Positions 1-10,507 of a stretch of DNA of 64,000 nucleotides are shown one piece after another; positions within the stretch are counted from its first letter, which is position 1; every line of letters starts with the position of its first letter. The notes beneath the pieces were generated by a model. That model was given only the letters and a program-made list of their open reading frames with translations. It was not told where the DNA came from and did not search any database. The stretch lies in the NCBI RefSeq assembly GCF_028583425.1, contig NC_072805.1, positions 14,270,001 to 14,334,000 on the forward strand, written 5' to 3'. A program made the translations under genes and the position numbers. The stretch comes from Eublepharis macularius. Taxonomy: Eukaryota; Chordata; Lepidosauria; Squamata; Eublepharidae.

Positions 1-563
1 TTGTCTATTTAAACAATTACCTGCTCAGCAGAGCATTTATGCAGCACGGATGTATGTGTTGGTTGGGGAGCAATAGAACTCAATCGGGCTGTGTGCATGA
101 AAAGCGAATTGTGTTGTACTGCATGGTTAGTAAGAAATACAATGAAACAACCTGCTGAACCCAGATGAATCTAAGATCACTGAACTATCAAACTCATCAT
201 CGCAAATCACGTCTTTGTTCACAACCAGCGAAGAGGATGCTAGCTGAACTCATGGGTGTCTGAGCATCCTTAATACATAAGAACTGCTACCAGATAATCC
301 AGCGTCATCAATGGTCAGTCAAATTGGAGGCACCTGATCTGTCCATAGGCCTCTTCCTCTTCTCCAATTCTTATGGGGTTTGTACTACTTTTCCTCCTGG
401 CTCTTTCCAGCCTCTTACTCTTTGAAGTCCAGTCACCCATAGCATCGTAACCTCTCAAGTGGATTGTCTAGCCTCCCAACAAGTCCTAATTTTCAGGGGC
501 AACATATTCAAAGGGTATTTCTCAGCTTGAGTTTGGTTTCTCTACTCCAGGACAGTGAGCAAT
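1..563. other. No gene recognised
   Basis: No open reading frame with family resemblance, no RNA gene and no clear repeat boundary was seen. The stretch is of ordinary complexity and mildly AT-rich. Confidence 0.5.
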
Positions 564-780
564 AGGGTTGCCAGCCTCCAGGTGGTAGCTGGAGATCTCC
601 TGGAATTACAACTGATCTCCAGGCCACAGAGATCAGTTCACCTGGAGAAAATGGCTGCTTTGGAGGGGGGACTCTATGGCATTATACCATGCTGAGGTCC
701 TTTCCCTCCCCAAACCCTGCTTTTTCCAGTTTTCACTCCCCAAATCTCCAGGAATTTCCCAACTTGGAGCTGGCAACCCT
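564..780 (-). repeat. Short interspersed element with 12-bp inverted ends (AGGGTTGCCAGC)
   Basis: It starts AGGGTTGCCAGC and ends in the exact reverse complement GCTGGCAACCCT. Other copies or fragments lie at 10241-10408, 33969-34185 and 53571-53785. All share a CTGGAGATCTCC-like arm, a CTCCAGGAATTTCCC-like arm and an internal ATGGCTGC segment. Terminal inverted repeats without coding capacity suggest a non-autonomous DNA element; the superfamily is not settled. This copy is reversed relative to those at 33969 and 53571. Confidence 0.7.
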
Positions 781-781
781 A

Positions 782-2600
782 GTCCTTCAGCTTGGAGCTG
801 GATTGGAAGTTGGCCTATGCTTACTAACTCAAACAAGGCCTGGGTAGGGGGAAAGGTAAAAATGCTAAATAAATTGCTCTCTCCATACATCATGGCTGCT
901 TGTACCACTAGCCTTTGGTGTAGTTGGTTATGGATGCAGACAAGACCATTTCTTTGAATGGTTCAGAATCCTACACTTCTTGGGCACTCCCTATCCAGTG
1001 AGATGGTCAGTCATTGTCCTTCAGTTTCACAGTGATTGTGAAGTGAGTGATATGGCACAGGAGAGCGTGTTCTGGGAGCTTACCTCCAGCTTAGCATGAC
1101 ATTCCGTGAATGAGCATTCCCTGAAGTAACAACATTGGCCGTACATGCAACAAGATCCCTGCCTCTTCTCGATTCAGAATGTGAAATTCTTGTTATTATT
1201 TGGAGTGGTCTCTTCATGGGTGCACTTCCAGTATCCTTGAAGGTTCAGATGACATAATTTTGGAATCCATTATCCAATCTCCTGATGTGTAATTTATTCC
1301 TGGAGATGAACATGATATAGATTAGGGCTCAGACACTGAGAATGGTTTAAAAAACAAACTCTCTTTCCTACACATTATTATCCTCATTAAAGCCACTCCC
1401 CACTACCATGGCTTTTGACCTTTGTAGAAGATAAAAACAGGTACCCATATTGTGCCTGTAATATTTTCCTGCAGGGTAATAAAAGTGGGTAGGCCAGGGA
1501 GAAAAGTTCAGTTAGGTGGAGAAGAGTTAAATGATACCTGTGCTATCTGCTCTGATTCCTGTCATCTTTTGCTTCCTGCCTAATTTTTGTGGCTACATTA
1601 TAGCAACCCCCTTACAAAGACTGCATATCAAAGTGGCTTGTGGAACATGCGTCTTCTTGGCCAAGACACAAAGGGAGGAATCTTGGGGGATGACCAGCCA
1701 TTAGTCTGAACTGGATAATGTCCATTGGATTGGACATTCTTCAGGGCATCGTTGTGCCCATATTCCCTGCCAGTTGTGGCAGGGAGGGTCAGCAGCAGGG
1801 CTGGGCAAGCTGTCACTTTTGTTTCCTTGGCTCTGTCTGGTGTGGCGCTACAGGAATATGTATCCTTGTCCAGATTTACCTGGCCCTTAGCTCCCAAGGG
1901 GAGGTAGCTCAGTTATATGCAGGTTCTGTCTCCATTCTCCATTCCTTTGGATATCGAGGAGCTGTGTGAGGATGCTTGTAGGCCCGTGCCTGCCCTGCTA
2001 GGATGTAATTATCCTCAGGCAAACATCACAATTCTCATCTCTCCTCCCCTCCATCTCAAGAGACAGCCAAGCCTTTCTGAGCTACAAGTTGCACCACTGC
2101 TTTCTCGGCATTGGGGCCAAAAGGCCCTCTTGTGCTGACATTGGCTGCTGATGCTTTCCCATGGTGCTTTTTTTGCTATTTTTTTCACATTTAGGTGGGC
2201 TTGAGGACACTTTGCTTTTCTGGTTGGAAGGTACAGTTGTGGAATTTTCTTGAGTAATTCCTGGCAGCTAGCACATTTTGTTTTTCTTGTCTGGAAATGG
2301 AGGGAGAAGTAGCTTTGTCTGCTATTTTGTTCCTTTCCCGAGGCCACGGTGTACCTTTAGAATAATCTATACTCACTGTTTCAATGGATAGTAATGAAGC
2401 ATGCATTGATGAAAAAAAGCTTATACTGGGATACATTTTGTCTGTCTTTAAAGTGCCCTTAGGTTTCTGTTTCATTTTGATGCATTGGTTTATTTAGGAA
2501 GATTTTATGAAAGGACAGAAATGAAGAATAGGTTTAAAACTGCACCAAAGTCTTCTGGGACAGAGAAGCGTGGAAAAAACTTGAAGGGAGCTTTGACTCT
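782..2600. other. No gene recognised
   Basis: Both strands were read. The open frames here (up to about 110 codons) show no domain I recognise and no splice-flanked conserved block. Old unrecognised repeats are likely. Confidence 0.4.
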
Positions 2601-2603
2601 TGA

Positions 2604-2700
2604 AGGCTTATATTTCGGGAAATCTCGTTGGTCTTTAAGGCACTACTGGATTCAAATCTAGCTCTTCTACTGCAAACCAGCATGGTTACCTACCTGAAAC
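2604..2700 (+). repeat. Fragment of hairpin retroposon family (3' end)
   Basis: It carries the family 3' half: a TTGGTCTTTAAGG-like arm, ACTACTGGATTCAAATCTAGC, then CTTCTACTGCAAACC and a CCTACCTGAAAC end. The fuller copies at 10033, 19192, 43720 and 49989 share this plan. The chromovirus lies 45 bp downstream. Confidence 0.55.
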
Positions 2701-2744
2701 TATTTGTATACTGCTAGCCTCACCCCACTTCTCTGAGCTGTAAG

Positions 2745-3158
2745 TGTCAGGTCCAGTATATATCTTAACTATACTGACTCCATTTTCTAATGCTTTTAGT
2801 GTTTAAGTGTTTTCTCCTCAGGTGCACCAGTTCCCAGGCAGCATTCCCACCAGAGGACTGTTTTGTCTAACACCGTTCCACCAGGCATTGGCCTTGAAGG
2901 AGAGCAGCTTCCCAGGACTGAAAGATGTTGTTTTGAGAACTGTGGGGGGAGGCTGTTCCAGATGGGTATTGTTACTCTGTATCCTATGCTTGCTCTTCAT
3001 TGGTAACAATGATCATGTACCATCCTGAGTCTCCTATTCAGGACAGTGGACTATAATGGACCTTTTCTGCAATAAAACTTCCTTTGCTAGACATTGGACT
3101 TATTCTTGCTTCTAAAGGGAATCTTGCAGAGAGTACCTTATCTAGCCACAGTCTGACA
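2745..3158 (+). repeat. 5' LTR of the chromovirus
   Basis: This 414-bp LTR runs from TGTCAG to CTGACA. A probable transcript start is near 2999 (inferred from complementarity to the primer site), and a polyadenylation signal AATAAA lies at 3071-3076. It matches the 3' LTR along its length by eye. Confidence 0.93.
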
Positions 3159-3160
3159 TT

Positions 3161-3171
3161 TTGTTACCAAT
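3161..3171 (+). other. Primer-binding site, self-priming type
   Basis: The 11 bases TTGTTACCAAT lie two bases after the 5' LTR. They are the exact reverse complement of ATTGGTAACAA inside the LTR at 2999-3009 (also in the 3' LTR), and pairing stops at exactly 11 bases on both sides. No usual tRNA-complementary TGG start is present. In Tf1 and sushi-like chromoviruses the first 11 transcript bases are known to pair with the primer site and prime reverse transcription, so this is the expected arrangement. The transcript start at 2999 is inferred from it. Confidence 0.75.
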
Positions 3172-3172
3172 C

Positions 3173-5468
3173 ATGTCTGCGTCGGGCCCAGCGGAATCCA
3201 AGGTTGTCCCGGACAGGGATCCTTTGTTTGATCCGTATGCGTCTCCCGACAATCAACCGGTGCAAACCCAAGACTCCCAGGAGCTGGGAGCAACCGGGAA
3301 CGGAACCGGAGCCTCCACTTCTACCCTGCCTCTCATCGACTTCAGTACTCGAAACGAGACCGAAAGCAATCTCGGGGCAAGGCCGAAAGCAACCGCTCTC
3401 CCCTTGATCTCGGTGCCCACCCCGTCGGAGTGGGGAGCCAGACCCCGAGAAACCAGAGAGCGCCGGGCAGGTGGACTCCATCCACGAGTCTCGATGGACG
3501 GGCGCCGAAGCCTAGAAACCGTCCCGGAACTAGATAGCAGCCAACCATGGCGATATTGGAACAGGACGTTTGAGCAGATGGAGGGGGACACGTCTCGCCG
3601 AGGCGCCCTGAGTTGGGATTATTCCGAACTTGCCCCGTGGAAGGAGCCAACGGAAGTCCCTGAACCAAGTTGGGAGCAGATACGAGGTCGCACCTATGCG
3701 GTAGATACCAGCATCTCGGCCGTGACGGGTATGGCCAAGGGAATTCTAGCCGCGAGGTCGCGAATAGTTCAAGGGGACCCTCCTCCGTGGGGCCCTTTCT
3801 CCCCGGTGAGTACAGCGAATGAAGGTTCCCTGAGCGAACAACCAGGGCCAAGTCGTATACAACAATTAGAAGCTAAGCTGATGGATATGGAAGAAAGCTT
3901 GGCTCACGCCATTCATTTAATTTCCTCAATGGGGGCAGGGGAAAGACTGTCTCCTGAAGAGATGGCGATACAGATAGCTACCCTTCAAAGTGTCATCTCC
4001 TATCCGATGGAGGAAGTTCAGCAGCGGTCGTCGCCTACCGGCGGGGGGGGGCACCTATCCTGGCGAATCGGGAGAACAACCCAAGGAACTTCCCCCTCAG
4101 CGGGAAACTCCACCGAGAAGGGACCACCCGGTTGTGCCATCCGGTGAGACTCCCATCGAACCTCCTATCACGGGAGGGGATGTGCCGCCAGACGAGACCC
4201 CCGTTGAGAGGCCTACGGAAGGGGAGGAAAAGCCAAGTGATACACCGGTGATACCCCCCCATACTTCCCCGAAAACGGTCCGGCCGGACCAAGCGGGAGC
4301 ACCCGTGGCTCCATCGGGGGGGGGAGCCCCTGGTCAACCGCGCGAAACTGTTCCCGTCGGGCAACCTCCGGGAGATGGTCTACCAGCGCCAAAAGGCCAG
4401 CCGACGCTTCCCAGAACAACAACGCCCGGAGGGGCAAGCCCGCGCGGCCTTCCACCCATTCGGCCTTCGCCGCTGCGGCCCCTTCCGCTTCGACCACAAC
4501 TAACCCCGCCGCTGCAGCCGATACGTTTGCCACTGGAACAACCCGTAAGACCGCCTCCGACCCAACCGATGGGACCTACACCACTGCGACCCCACCAACC
4601 CACCCCTCAGCGGCCGATTATTACTTCGCCTCACCAACCTCAACCGCCAGCACCTCAACCGCTACGGCCAGCACCTCCGGCATTGCCACCAGCCCTGCCG
4701 AGAGCACCGCCACCAGCCCTGCCGAGAGCACCACCGCCAGCCCAGCCGAGGCCGGCACCCCCGGCTCAACCGGTGAGGCCACCGCCAGCACAACCGGGTC
4801 CCCTCATACCTCAAGTGCCATTGAGGCTTCCGGCGGACTTCTACCCAGCCCCGGCTCCGAGGCAAGACCTCCCAATGGGTTGGGTGAAACTAGACGCCAC
4901 TTTTGACGGGGATCCCTCCAAACTGGGCTTTTTTCTAGTGCAAGTCGTGCAATTCTTCAACCGGTGGGGACACCTCTTCGGCAGCGAGGCCAGCCAAATT
5001 GAACACCTCGGCTCCCGTTTACAAGGGAAAGCAGCGGACTGGTACGTAGGACTATATAATATCGGGGCCCCAGAACTCGATACTCTCCAGGGGTTGGTGG
5101 ATGCTATTAGAGCACAATATGAAGATCCCTTAGAGGAAACCAGGGCCCGAACAGAATTGCAGGCCATTAAGCAGGGCAGCATGGCAGCGAGAGACTATAT
5201 CACGAAATTCCGACAATTGGCTGCCAAGTGCCCCAGGTGTGAGGAGTCCACAAAAATTATCCTGTTCAAACAAGGACTTAATCCGAGACTTTTGGACAGA
5301 GCCCTCATGCAAGACAATCCCCCTACGCTGTTAGGTTGGATTCAACTTGTTTGCGAAGTGGAAAATCGCATTTTAGAAGTCCGTTTGGTTGAGCAACAAC
5401 AACAAACGGGACAAAGAAGACCATTGACCTTACTGTGTTTGCAATGCGGACGGTTACGCATTCCATAA
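3173..5468 (+). pseudogene. gag-like region of the chromovirus
   Basis: The first ATG after the primer site is at 3173. The region encodes a charged N-terminal part, a long proline-rich stretch (about 4130-4830) and a capsid-like Retrotrans_gag domain (about 4830-5390) with the motif KAADWYVGLYN and a glutamine-rich end. In this family such domains resemble those domesticated as the mammalian PEG10/RTL genes; that is family knowledge and nothing here suggests domestication. Treated as a fossil: broken. Confidence 0.8.
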
Positions 5469-5599
5469 CTTCTTCCGCTTCCAGCCCTCTTTCTGAGGCT
5501 GGCCTTTGGGAAGCGCCGCGGCCTCTGTTTGCTCGTGGAGCTGGAGTCGGGCGTTGGAGCGTAGGGAACGGAGCAAGGGTTGGACGCCGTAATTGGAGC

Positions 5600-8244
5600 G
5601 GAGGTCTTTGCACAGGCCGGTAGGGGCATTGTGCTGCAAAGTGACCAGCCTGTCCGCATTGCAAACACAAGGTAAGATCTTTACGAAATTAGATCTAAAA
5701 GATGCTTACTTCCACGTTCGTATCAAGGCAGGGGATGAGTGGAAAACCGCGTTTAATACGCCCCTCGGACAATATGAATACTTAGTTATGCCTTTTGGAT
5801 TGGCGGGAGCCCCGTCTGTATTCATGTCCATGATAAACGAAGTTCTACATGAATTTCTGTACAAAGGGGTGGTGGTGTACCTTGATGATGTTTTAATTTA
5901 TTCTGACACCGAGGAAGAACATGTTCAAATGGTACAAAAGGTCCTGGCCACCTTGATGAAGAATAAACTGCCCATCAAATTGTCCAAATGTGAATTCCAT
6001 AAAACCGAACTCACTTACCTTGGGTATTGTATCTCACAAGAGGGGTTGAAAATGGATCCAGCTAAAATACAGGCGATCCAGGATTGGCAAACACCCACCA
6101 CCCGCAAAGAACTGCAATCCTTCCTGGGTTTTGCCAACTTCTATAGAGACTTCATAGCAAATTTCGCCCAAATCACACTCCCCTTAACGGAATTGCTGAA
6201 AACCAAAGAGAAAGGGGACCAAGCCAAAAAACCCTCTGCTAAACTACAATGGACCCCCGATTGCCAAACGGCCTTCGAATGCCTTAAAAAGCAATTTGTA
6301 ACGGAACCCATCCTCTCCCACCCCAACGAACAGTCCCCCTTCATAGTACAGGTCGACGCCAGCGATACGGCGATAGGGGGGGTTTTGCTGCAGAAGGGGG
6401 AGGATGGGAAATTGCGGCCTTGTGCATTCTTGTCTAGAAAGTTCTCAGAAGCAGAAAGGAATTGGAATGTGTGGGAGAAGGAGGCCTTTGCAGTGAAAGC
6501 AGCTCTCACTAACTGGAGGCATTGGCTGGAGGGGGCGAGATACCCTTTCGAGGTCTGGACAGATCATAAAAATTTGGAGGCCCTCCGAAGCCCCCGCAGA
6601 CTGAATGCCAAGCAATTGCGGTGGGCGGAATTCTTTTCCAAATTCAACTTCACCCTCAATTATCTCCCGGGCAAAACTAACTTTTTGGCGGACGCCCTGT
6701 CGCGCATGCCCCAACATAAGAGCAAGCGGGCGGAGACTGTCGACACGGTCTTCTCGCCTAAGCAACTTGGGGGCGTGGTGACTACTCGCAGCCGCGCTAA
6801 GCAGCCCCTCCCGGCCGACCAAGAATGGAAATCGAAACTTAAAACTGAAGTGGAGAAGGAGGGGAATAAAGCTCCGCGAAACAAACTAACCCAATCCCCA
6901 CAGGGGGATTGGCTAGCTGGGAGCAAGTTTTATGTCCCGGACAGCCTTAAGTTGGAAATCTTGCAGCGCTGTCATGATGCTCCCACTGCTGGACATTATG
7001 GGTATCTGAAAACTTTACACCTAGTTCAAAGACAATTCTGGTGGCCGGGCATGCGCAAAGACATTTCCCAATACGTTAGTTCCTGCCCTGTTTGCCTCAG
7101 CGCTAAAACCAGAAAAGGGAAACCTCCGGGTCTCCTGCAACCATTGGAAACACCGAACAGGCCCTGGGAAGTAATCTCCATGGACTTTATCACTGATCTG
7201 CCTCTTTCAAAAGGACATAATTGTATTTTAGTTGTGGTAGATCTGTTCTCCAAACAAGCCCATTTTATCCCCTGTACTACTATACCCTCCGCTCGAAAAC
7301 TAGCGGATCTGTTTCTAAAACACATCGTAAAATTACATTCTTTTCCGTCCAAGGTGATTTCGGATCGCGGCGGACAGTTCGTTGCCAACTTCTGGCGGGA
7401 GCTTTTGAAAATGTTGAATATTGAACAAGGTATCAGTTCAAGCCACCACCCACAAACCGACGGGCAATCCGAAAAAACAAACCAAATATTAGAACAGTTC
7501 CTTCGTTGCTACATCAATTTTCAACAAGATAACTGGGTGGACCTTCTCCCTCTAGCTGAATTCTCCTATAACAACAGTGTACACGCTTCAACGGGAGAAG
7601 CCCCCTTCAAAATTGTATATGGGACTCACTTCAATCCCTTCCCTTTGGACGCACCCCCTCTCCATTCCTCTAAATTGCCAGATGTATCCTCATGGTGGGG
7701 GGAGGCGGTGCAGCAATGGACTATCATTAAGAGACACCTTGAAAAAGCCAAACTGGATTACAAAAAGTACGCAGATCGCCATCGTGTGGCCGAATGGGAA
7801 TTACAACCAGGAGACCATGTGTATATTTCCACAAAGAACCTAAAGCTAGCTCAGACAAGCCGCAAACTCGCTCTGAAATTCTTAGGACCTTTTCCTGTGC
7901 GCAAGGTAATAAATAAAGTGACTGTTGCTGTAACATTGCCCAAGAACCTTCGCCATGTGCATGATACGTTCCATGTCAGCCTTTTGAAGAAAGCTCCCAC
8001 CGACAGCAAATGGCATATCAAAGCTCCACCCATTCCAACTTTAATTGACGACCAAATACACTATGAGGTACAACAAATTTTGGACTCTAAAATCAAGAGA
8101 AAACAGCTTTTTTACCTCATTAGGTGGAAGGACTTTGATTCTGGTTACGATGAATGGGTGAACTCTGCACATGTTCATGCTCCTAGATTGACCAAAGCTT
8201 TTCATACTCGCTACCCATATAAACCAGGGGGGGATCTATTTTAA
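5600..8244 (+). pseudogene. pol-like region: RT, RNase H, integrase, chromodomain
   Basis: Recognisable parts: reverse transcriptase with the active-site motif YLDDVLIYS (from 5878); RNase H starting near FIVQVDASD (6343); the integrase zinc-binding domain (about 6955-7110, ending SCPVC); the integrase catalytic core (about 7180-7500, with MDFITDLP and SDRGGQF); and a C-terminal chromodomain (about 8065-8170, with FYLIRWKDFDSGYDEWV). The purine tract and 3' LTR follow directly. In chromoviruses the chromodomain is thought to steer integration through chromatin marks. Treated as a fossil: the coding part as a whole is broken. Confidence 0.88.
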
Positions 8245-8256
8245 GGGGGGCAGAAA

Positions 8257-8670
8257 TGTCAGGTCCAGTATATATCTTAACTATACTGACTCCATTTTCT
8301 AATGCTTTTAGTGTTTAAGTGTTTTCTCCTCAGGTGCACCAGTTCCCAGGCAGCATTCCCACCAGAGGACTGTTTTGTCTAACACCGTTCCACCAGGCAT
8401 TGGCCTTGAAGGAGAGCAGCTTCCCAGGACTGAAAGATGTTGTTTTGAGAACTGTGGGGGGAGGCTGTTCCAGATGGGTATTGTTACTCTGTATCCTATG
8501 CTTGCTCTTCATTGGTAACAATGATCATGTACCATCCTGAGTCTCCTATTCAGGACAGTGGACTATAATGGACCTTTTCTGCAATAAAACTTCCTTTGCT
8601 AGACATTGGACTTATTCTTGCTTCTAAAGGGAATCTTGCAGAGAGTACCTTATCTAGCCACAGTCTGACA
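8257..8670 (+). repeat. 3' LTR of the chromovirus
   Basis: This 414-bp LTR matches the 5' LTR by eye and follows a purine-rich tract (8243-8256). The host GTAAG duplication is at 8671-8675. Confidence 0.93.
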
Positions 8671-8675
8671 GTAAG

Positions 8676-9189
8676 AAGCTCCAGCATGATCACCTGGGGT
8701 CTCCCTGGGCAACAGAGTCCAAATGAAGATGCCCAACCCTGTATTTAAAAGGCGTCTTGCAATAGTAATGTGACAAACTAAAGACTGAAACAGCCTGAAA
8801 TCAGCAAAATAAGAATTAAAGCAGCACTGCCCACCACTTTGACCTGTTGAAAAGAAGTGACATATAAATATGTTAATTAATAAAGCACACTGGATAGATA
8901 GGAGGGGGGGGGGAAAGGACTCTTGTAATTTTATAAACCTCCATCTTCTTGATGTGAGAATTTGGGTATTTAATATACAAAGAAAAGAGGTTACATTTTT
9001 CATTTGTGGAAGCTGGCATGTTGGTGAGGTAACCATTTTTGTGCAGGGGACGACTGCAAAAGATAAGTAGCATGTTTGAAAACGAGATACTTCAGGAGAG
9101 CTAGATAATAATACTTTAAAAACACCTCACTTTCCTGCTACTCTTCTCCCCCCTTCTCCCCGTATTCGTCTACCTCTATTTAAAAAAAA
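8676..9189. other. No gene recognised; AT-rich approach to the CpG island
   Basis: There is no gene-like frame. The sequence is AT-rich with an 8-9 G run near 8903 and then passes abruptly into the GC-rich island near 9190. Confidence 0.5.
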
Positions 9190-9211
9190 CCCCTGCGAGG
9201 CAACTCCTCTC

Positions 9212-9360
9212 ATTGGCTACAGCGCTTGCCCGTCTTACCGCTAGAGCTTGCGGATTGGCGGCCCCTCACGATGCGGTCCACCATTGGCCGGAGGAGCCGC
9301 CAGTCGGCACAGAGAGCGCGAGGGTTGCATCATCTCTGAGGTACGGCGCTTTCTGATTGG
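9212..9360 (-). promoter_or_regulatory. Cluster of four inverted CCAAT boxes
   Basis: ATTGG occurs at 9212-9216, 9254-9258, 9283-9287 and 9356-9360, three of them in an ATTGGC context. Repeated CCAAT boxes at spacings of a few helical turns in a TATA-less island are typical NF-Y sites. Binding is inferred. Confidence 0.6.
9325..9332 (-). promoter_or_regulatory. ATF4-C/EBP composite site (CARE), copy 1
   Basis: TTGCATCA is the reverse complement of TGATGCAA, the consensus half-CRE/half-C/EBP element bound by ATF4-C/EBP heterodimers. It lies between the third and fourth CCAAT boxes, upstream of the inferred first-exon donor. Confidence 0.5.
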
Positions 9361-9409
9361 CTGGGGCCGGTTTCGCAATCGCCAGGCCCTCCCTCCCCTT
9401 TCTCGCACT

Positions 9410-9501
9410 CCATCAGCCCTGAAGAGAGAATACGGAGAGAGTGGGGGAAAGAGTGCGGCCTGGTTAGGCCCGCGCCTCTTCCCGGATCGATACCGGGCCA
9501 G
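9410..9501 (+). other. CEBPG: Inferred CEBPG non-coding exon 1 (end at donor)
   Basis: The 3' end is placed at the donor CCAG/GTACGG (intron from 9502). The start is a guess inside the island and has no direct support. An alternative donor GAG/GTACGG follows 9340. The matching acceptor would be CCTAG at 22194-22198, giving an intron of about 12.7 kb. No protein start that joins the CEBPG frame is needed here, because the whole protein is in exon 2. Confidence 0.4.
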
Positions 9502-9821
9502 GTACGGGGCTGGGCGGCACCGGAGACCCTCCCGGGGGCCGTGAGGGCGGGCGCGGGGCCTACCAAGGGCGAGAGGGTCTGTGAACGGACGACGGTAGCC
9601 CTCAAAGGGGAGCCCAGTAATAGGGGCCGGCGACGCGGGACGTGATATGGCGGGAAGCGGAGGGAGCCGCGCTCTGTGAGGCAGCGGGGGGGGGGGGGGT
9701 GGTCTGTGCTGGGGCCGCTTCGTCTCCCCCCTCCCTTAAAGGAAAGCGATAGCGGGGAGGGGTTGGCGGCGAGGAGGGAGGGAGGAAGGAAGCGCACGCC
9801 TGCCCGCGTCTCTCCGAAGTC

Positions 9822-9830
9822 TGATGCAAT
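9822..9830 (+). promoter_or_regulatory. ATF4-C/EBP composite site (CARE), copy 2
   Basis: TGATGCAAT is a full match to the ATF4-C/EBP composite consensus, in the distal half of the island. If the donor at 9501 is right, it lies in the first part of intron 1. Confidence 0.5.
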
Positions 9831-10032
9831 CTCGAGGCAACTCCTCGGCCCGTCCCTGCTGGGATGAGCTCATGCCTTGGCACCAGAAGGAGATCCCGGA
9901 GGGCGGACGGAGCCTTCGCGCAGCTGCCGGGGGGGGGGCTTTGGGGGGTGGGGGGGAGGAAGGAGGGAGAATAATGACAAAGGGAAGCCTCCCGAGTTCG
10001 GTGAGGGGGCTGGAGGCATCTCGCAGTCTCTA

Positions 10033-10240
10033 AAAGAGTAAACAGTCCAGCAGCCCCTTTAAGACTAACCCGCATAAGCTTTCGAGAACCACAGCTCGCT
10101 CTCTGTGGTTCTTTCTCTGACGAAGAGAGCTGTGGGTCTCGAAAGCTTATGCTTCAATAAAGCGGGTTAGTCTTAAAGGGGCGGCTGGATTGTTTACTGT
10201 TTTGCGACTACAGACTAAGTCGGCTAACTCCTCTGGATCA
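10033..10240 (+). repeat. Hairpin retroposon copy with 9-bp target duplication
   Basis: It is flanked by CAGTCTCTA at 10024-10032 and 10241-10249. Its two arms (CATAAGCTTTCGAGAACCAC and the reverse complement with small changes) form a hairpin. The 3' end has the family signature GACTACAGACTAA followed by GGCTAACTCCTCT. It inserted next to or into the element that continues at 10241. Confidence 0.75.
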
Positions 10241-10408
10241 CAGTCTCTAGGCGACAGAGATCAGTTGCCCTGGACGACATAGCTGCCTGGGAGGGTGGGC
10301 TCCGTGCTATGATGCCCTCCTAAGGTTTTTGCCCTTCCCAAGCCCAGGCTCCAACCCCCTCCCCCCAAATCCTCCAGGAATTTCCCTATTGGGAATTGGC
10401 AGTCCTAT
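10241..10408 (-). repeat. Truncated AGGGTTGCCA-ended element
   Basis: It shares the AGAGATCAGTTGCCCTGG and CTCCAGGAATTTCCC segments with the elements at 564 and 33969 and ends near AATTGGCAGTCCTA. The other end is missing. Confidence 0.55.
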
Positions 10409-10507
10409 TCCCAGGCAGGGCACCCCGAAGTATTTTCCTGAACTATCTCAAACTTCCTCTGAGAACAAATCACATGCCATGCCCAGTTTCATGGATGAAT
10501 AGGCCTT

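Larger units (their letters stand above)
2745..8670 (+). mobile_element. Ty3/gypsy LTR retrotransposon, chromovirus branch
   Basis: The element is 5926 bp with two 414-bp LTRs that look identical by eye, flanked by the 5-bp duplication GTAAG (2740-2744 and 8671-8675). LTR ends are TGTCAG and CTGACA. Parts in order: 5' LTR, primer-binding site, gag-like region, pol-like region with reverse transcriptase, RNase H, integrase and a C-terminal chromodomain, a purine-rich tract AAGGGGGGCAGAAA just before the 3' LTR, and the 3' LTR. The order RT-RNaseH-integrase plus a chromodomain places it among vertebrate chromoviruses of the sushi type. No envelope gene was seen. Matching LTRs mean a recent insertion, but the coding part is broken (a few breaks). 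It sits about 0.5 kb upstream of the CEBPG CpG island in the same orientation. Confidence 0.95.
9190..9990 (+). promoter_or_regulatory. CEBPG: CpG island, probable CEBPG promoter
   Basis: About 800 bp that is strongly GC- and CpG-rich, unlike its flanks, with several G runs. There is no TATA box in the usual place. It holds four inverted CCAAT boxes (9212-9360), two ATF4-C/EBP composite motifs (9325-9332 and 9822-9830) and two splice-donor-like GTACGG sites (after 9340 and after 9501). It is the only such island upstream of the CEBPG coding exon in the window, and CEBPG is known to have a non-coding first exon in other vertebrates. The link to CEBPG is inferred. Transcription in both directions is possible, but I saw no gene on the left. 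Confidence 0.75.

Noticed and set aside
9330-10075. Minus-strand frames of 155 and 157 codons over the CpG island
   Set aside because: Proline/serine/arginine-rich text as expected from GC-rich DNA; no domain, and they run through G runs.
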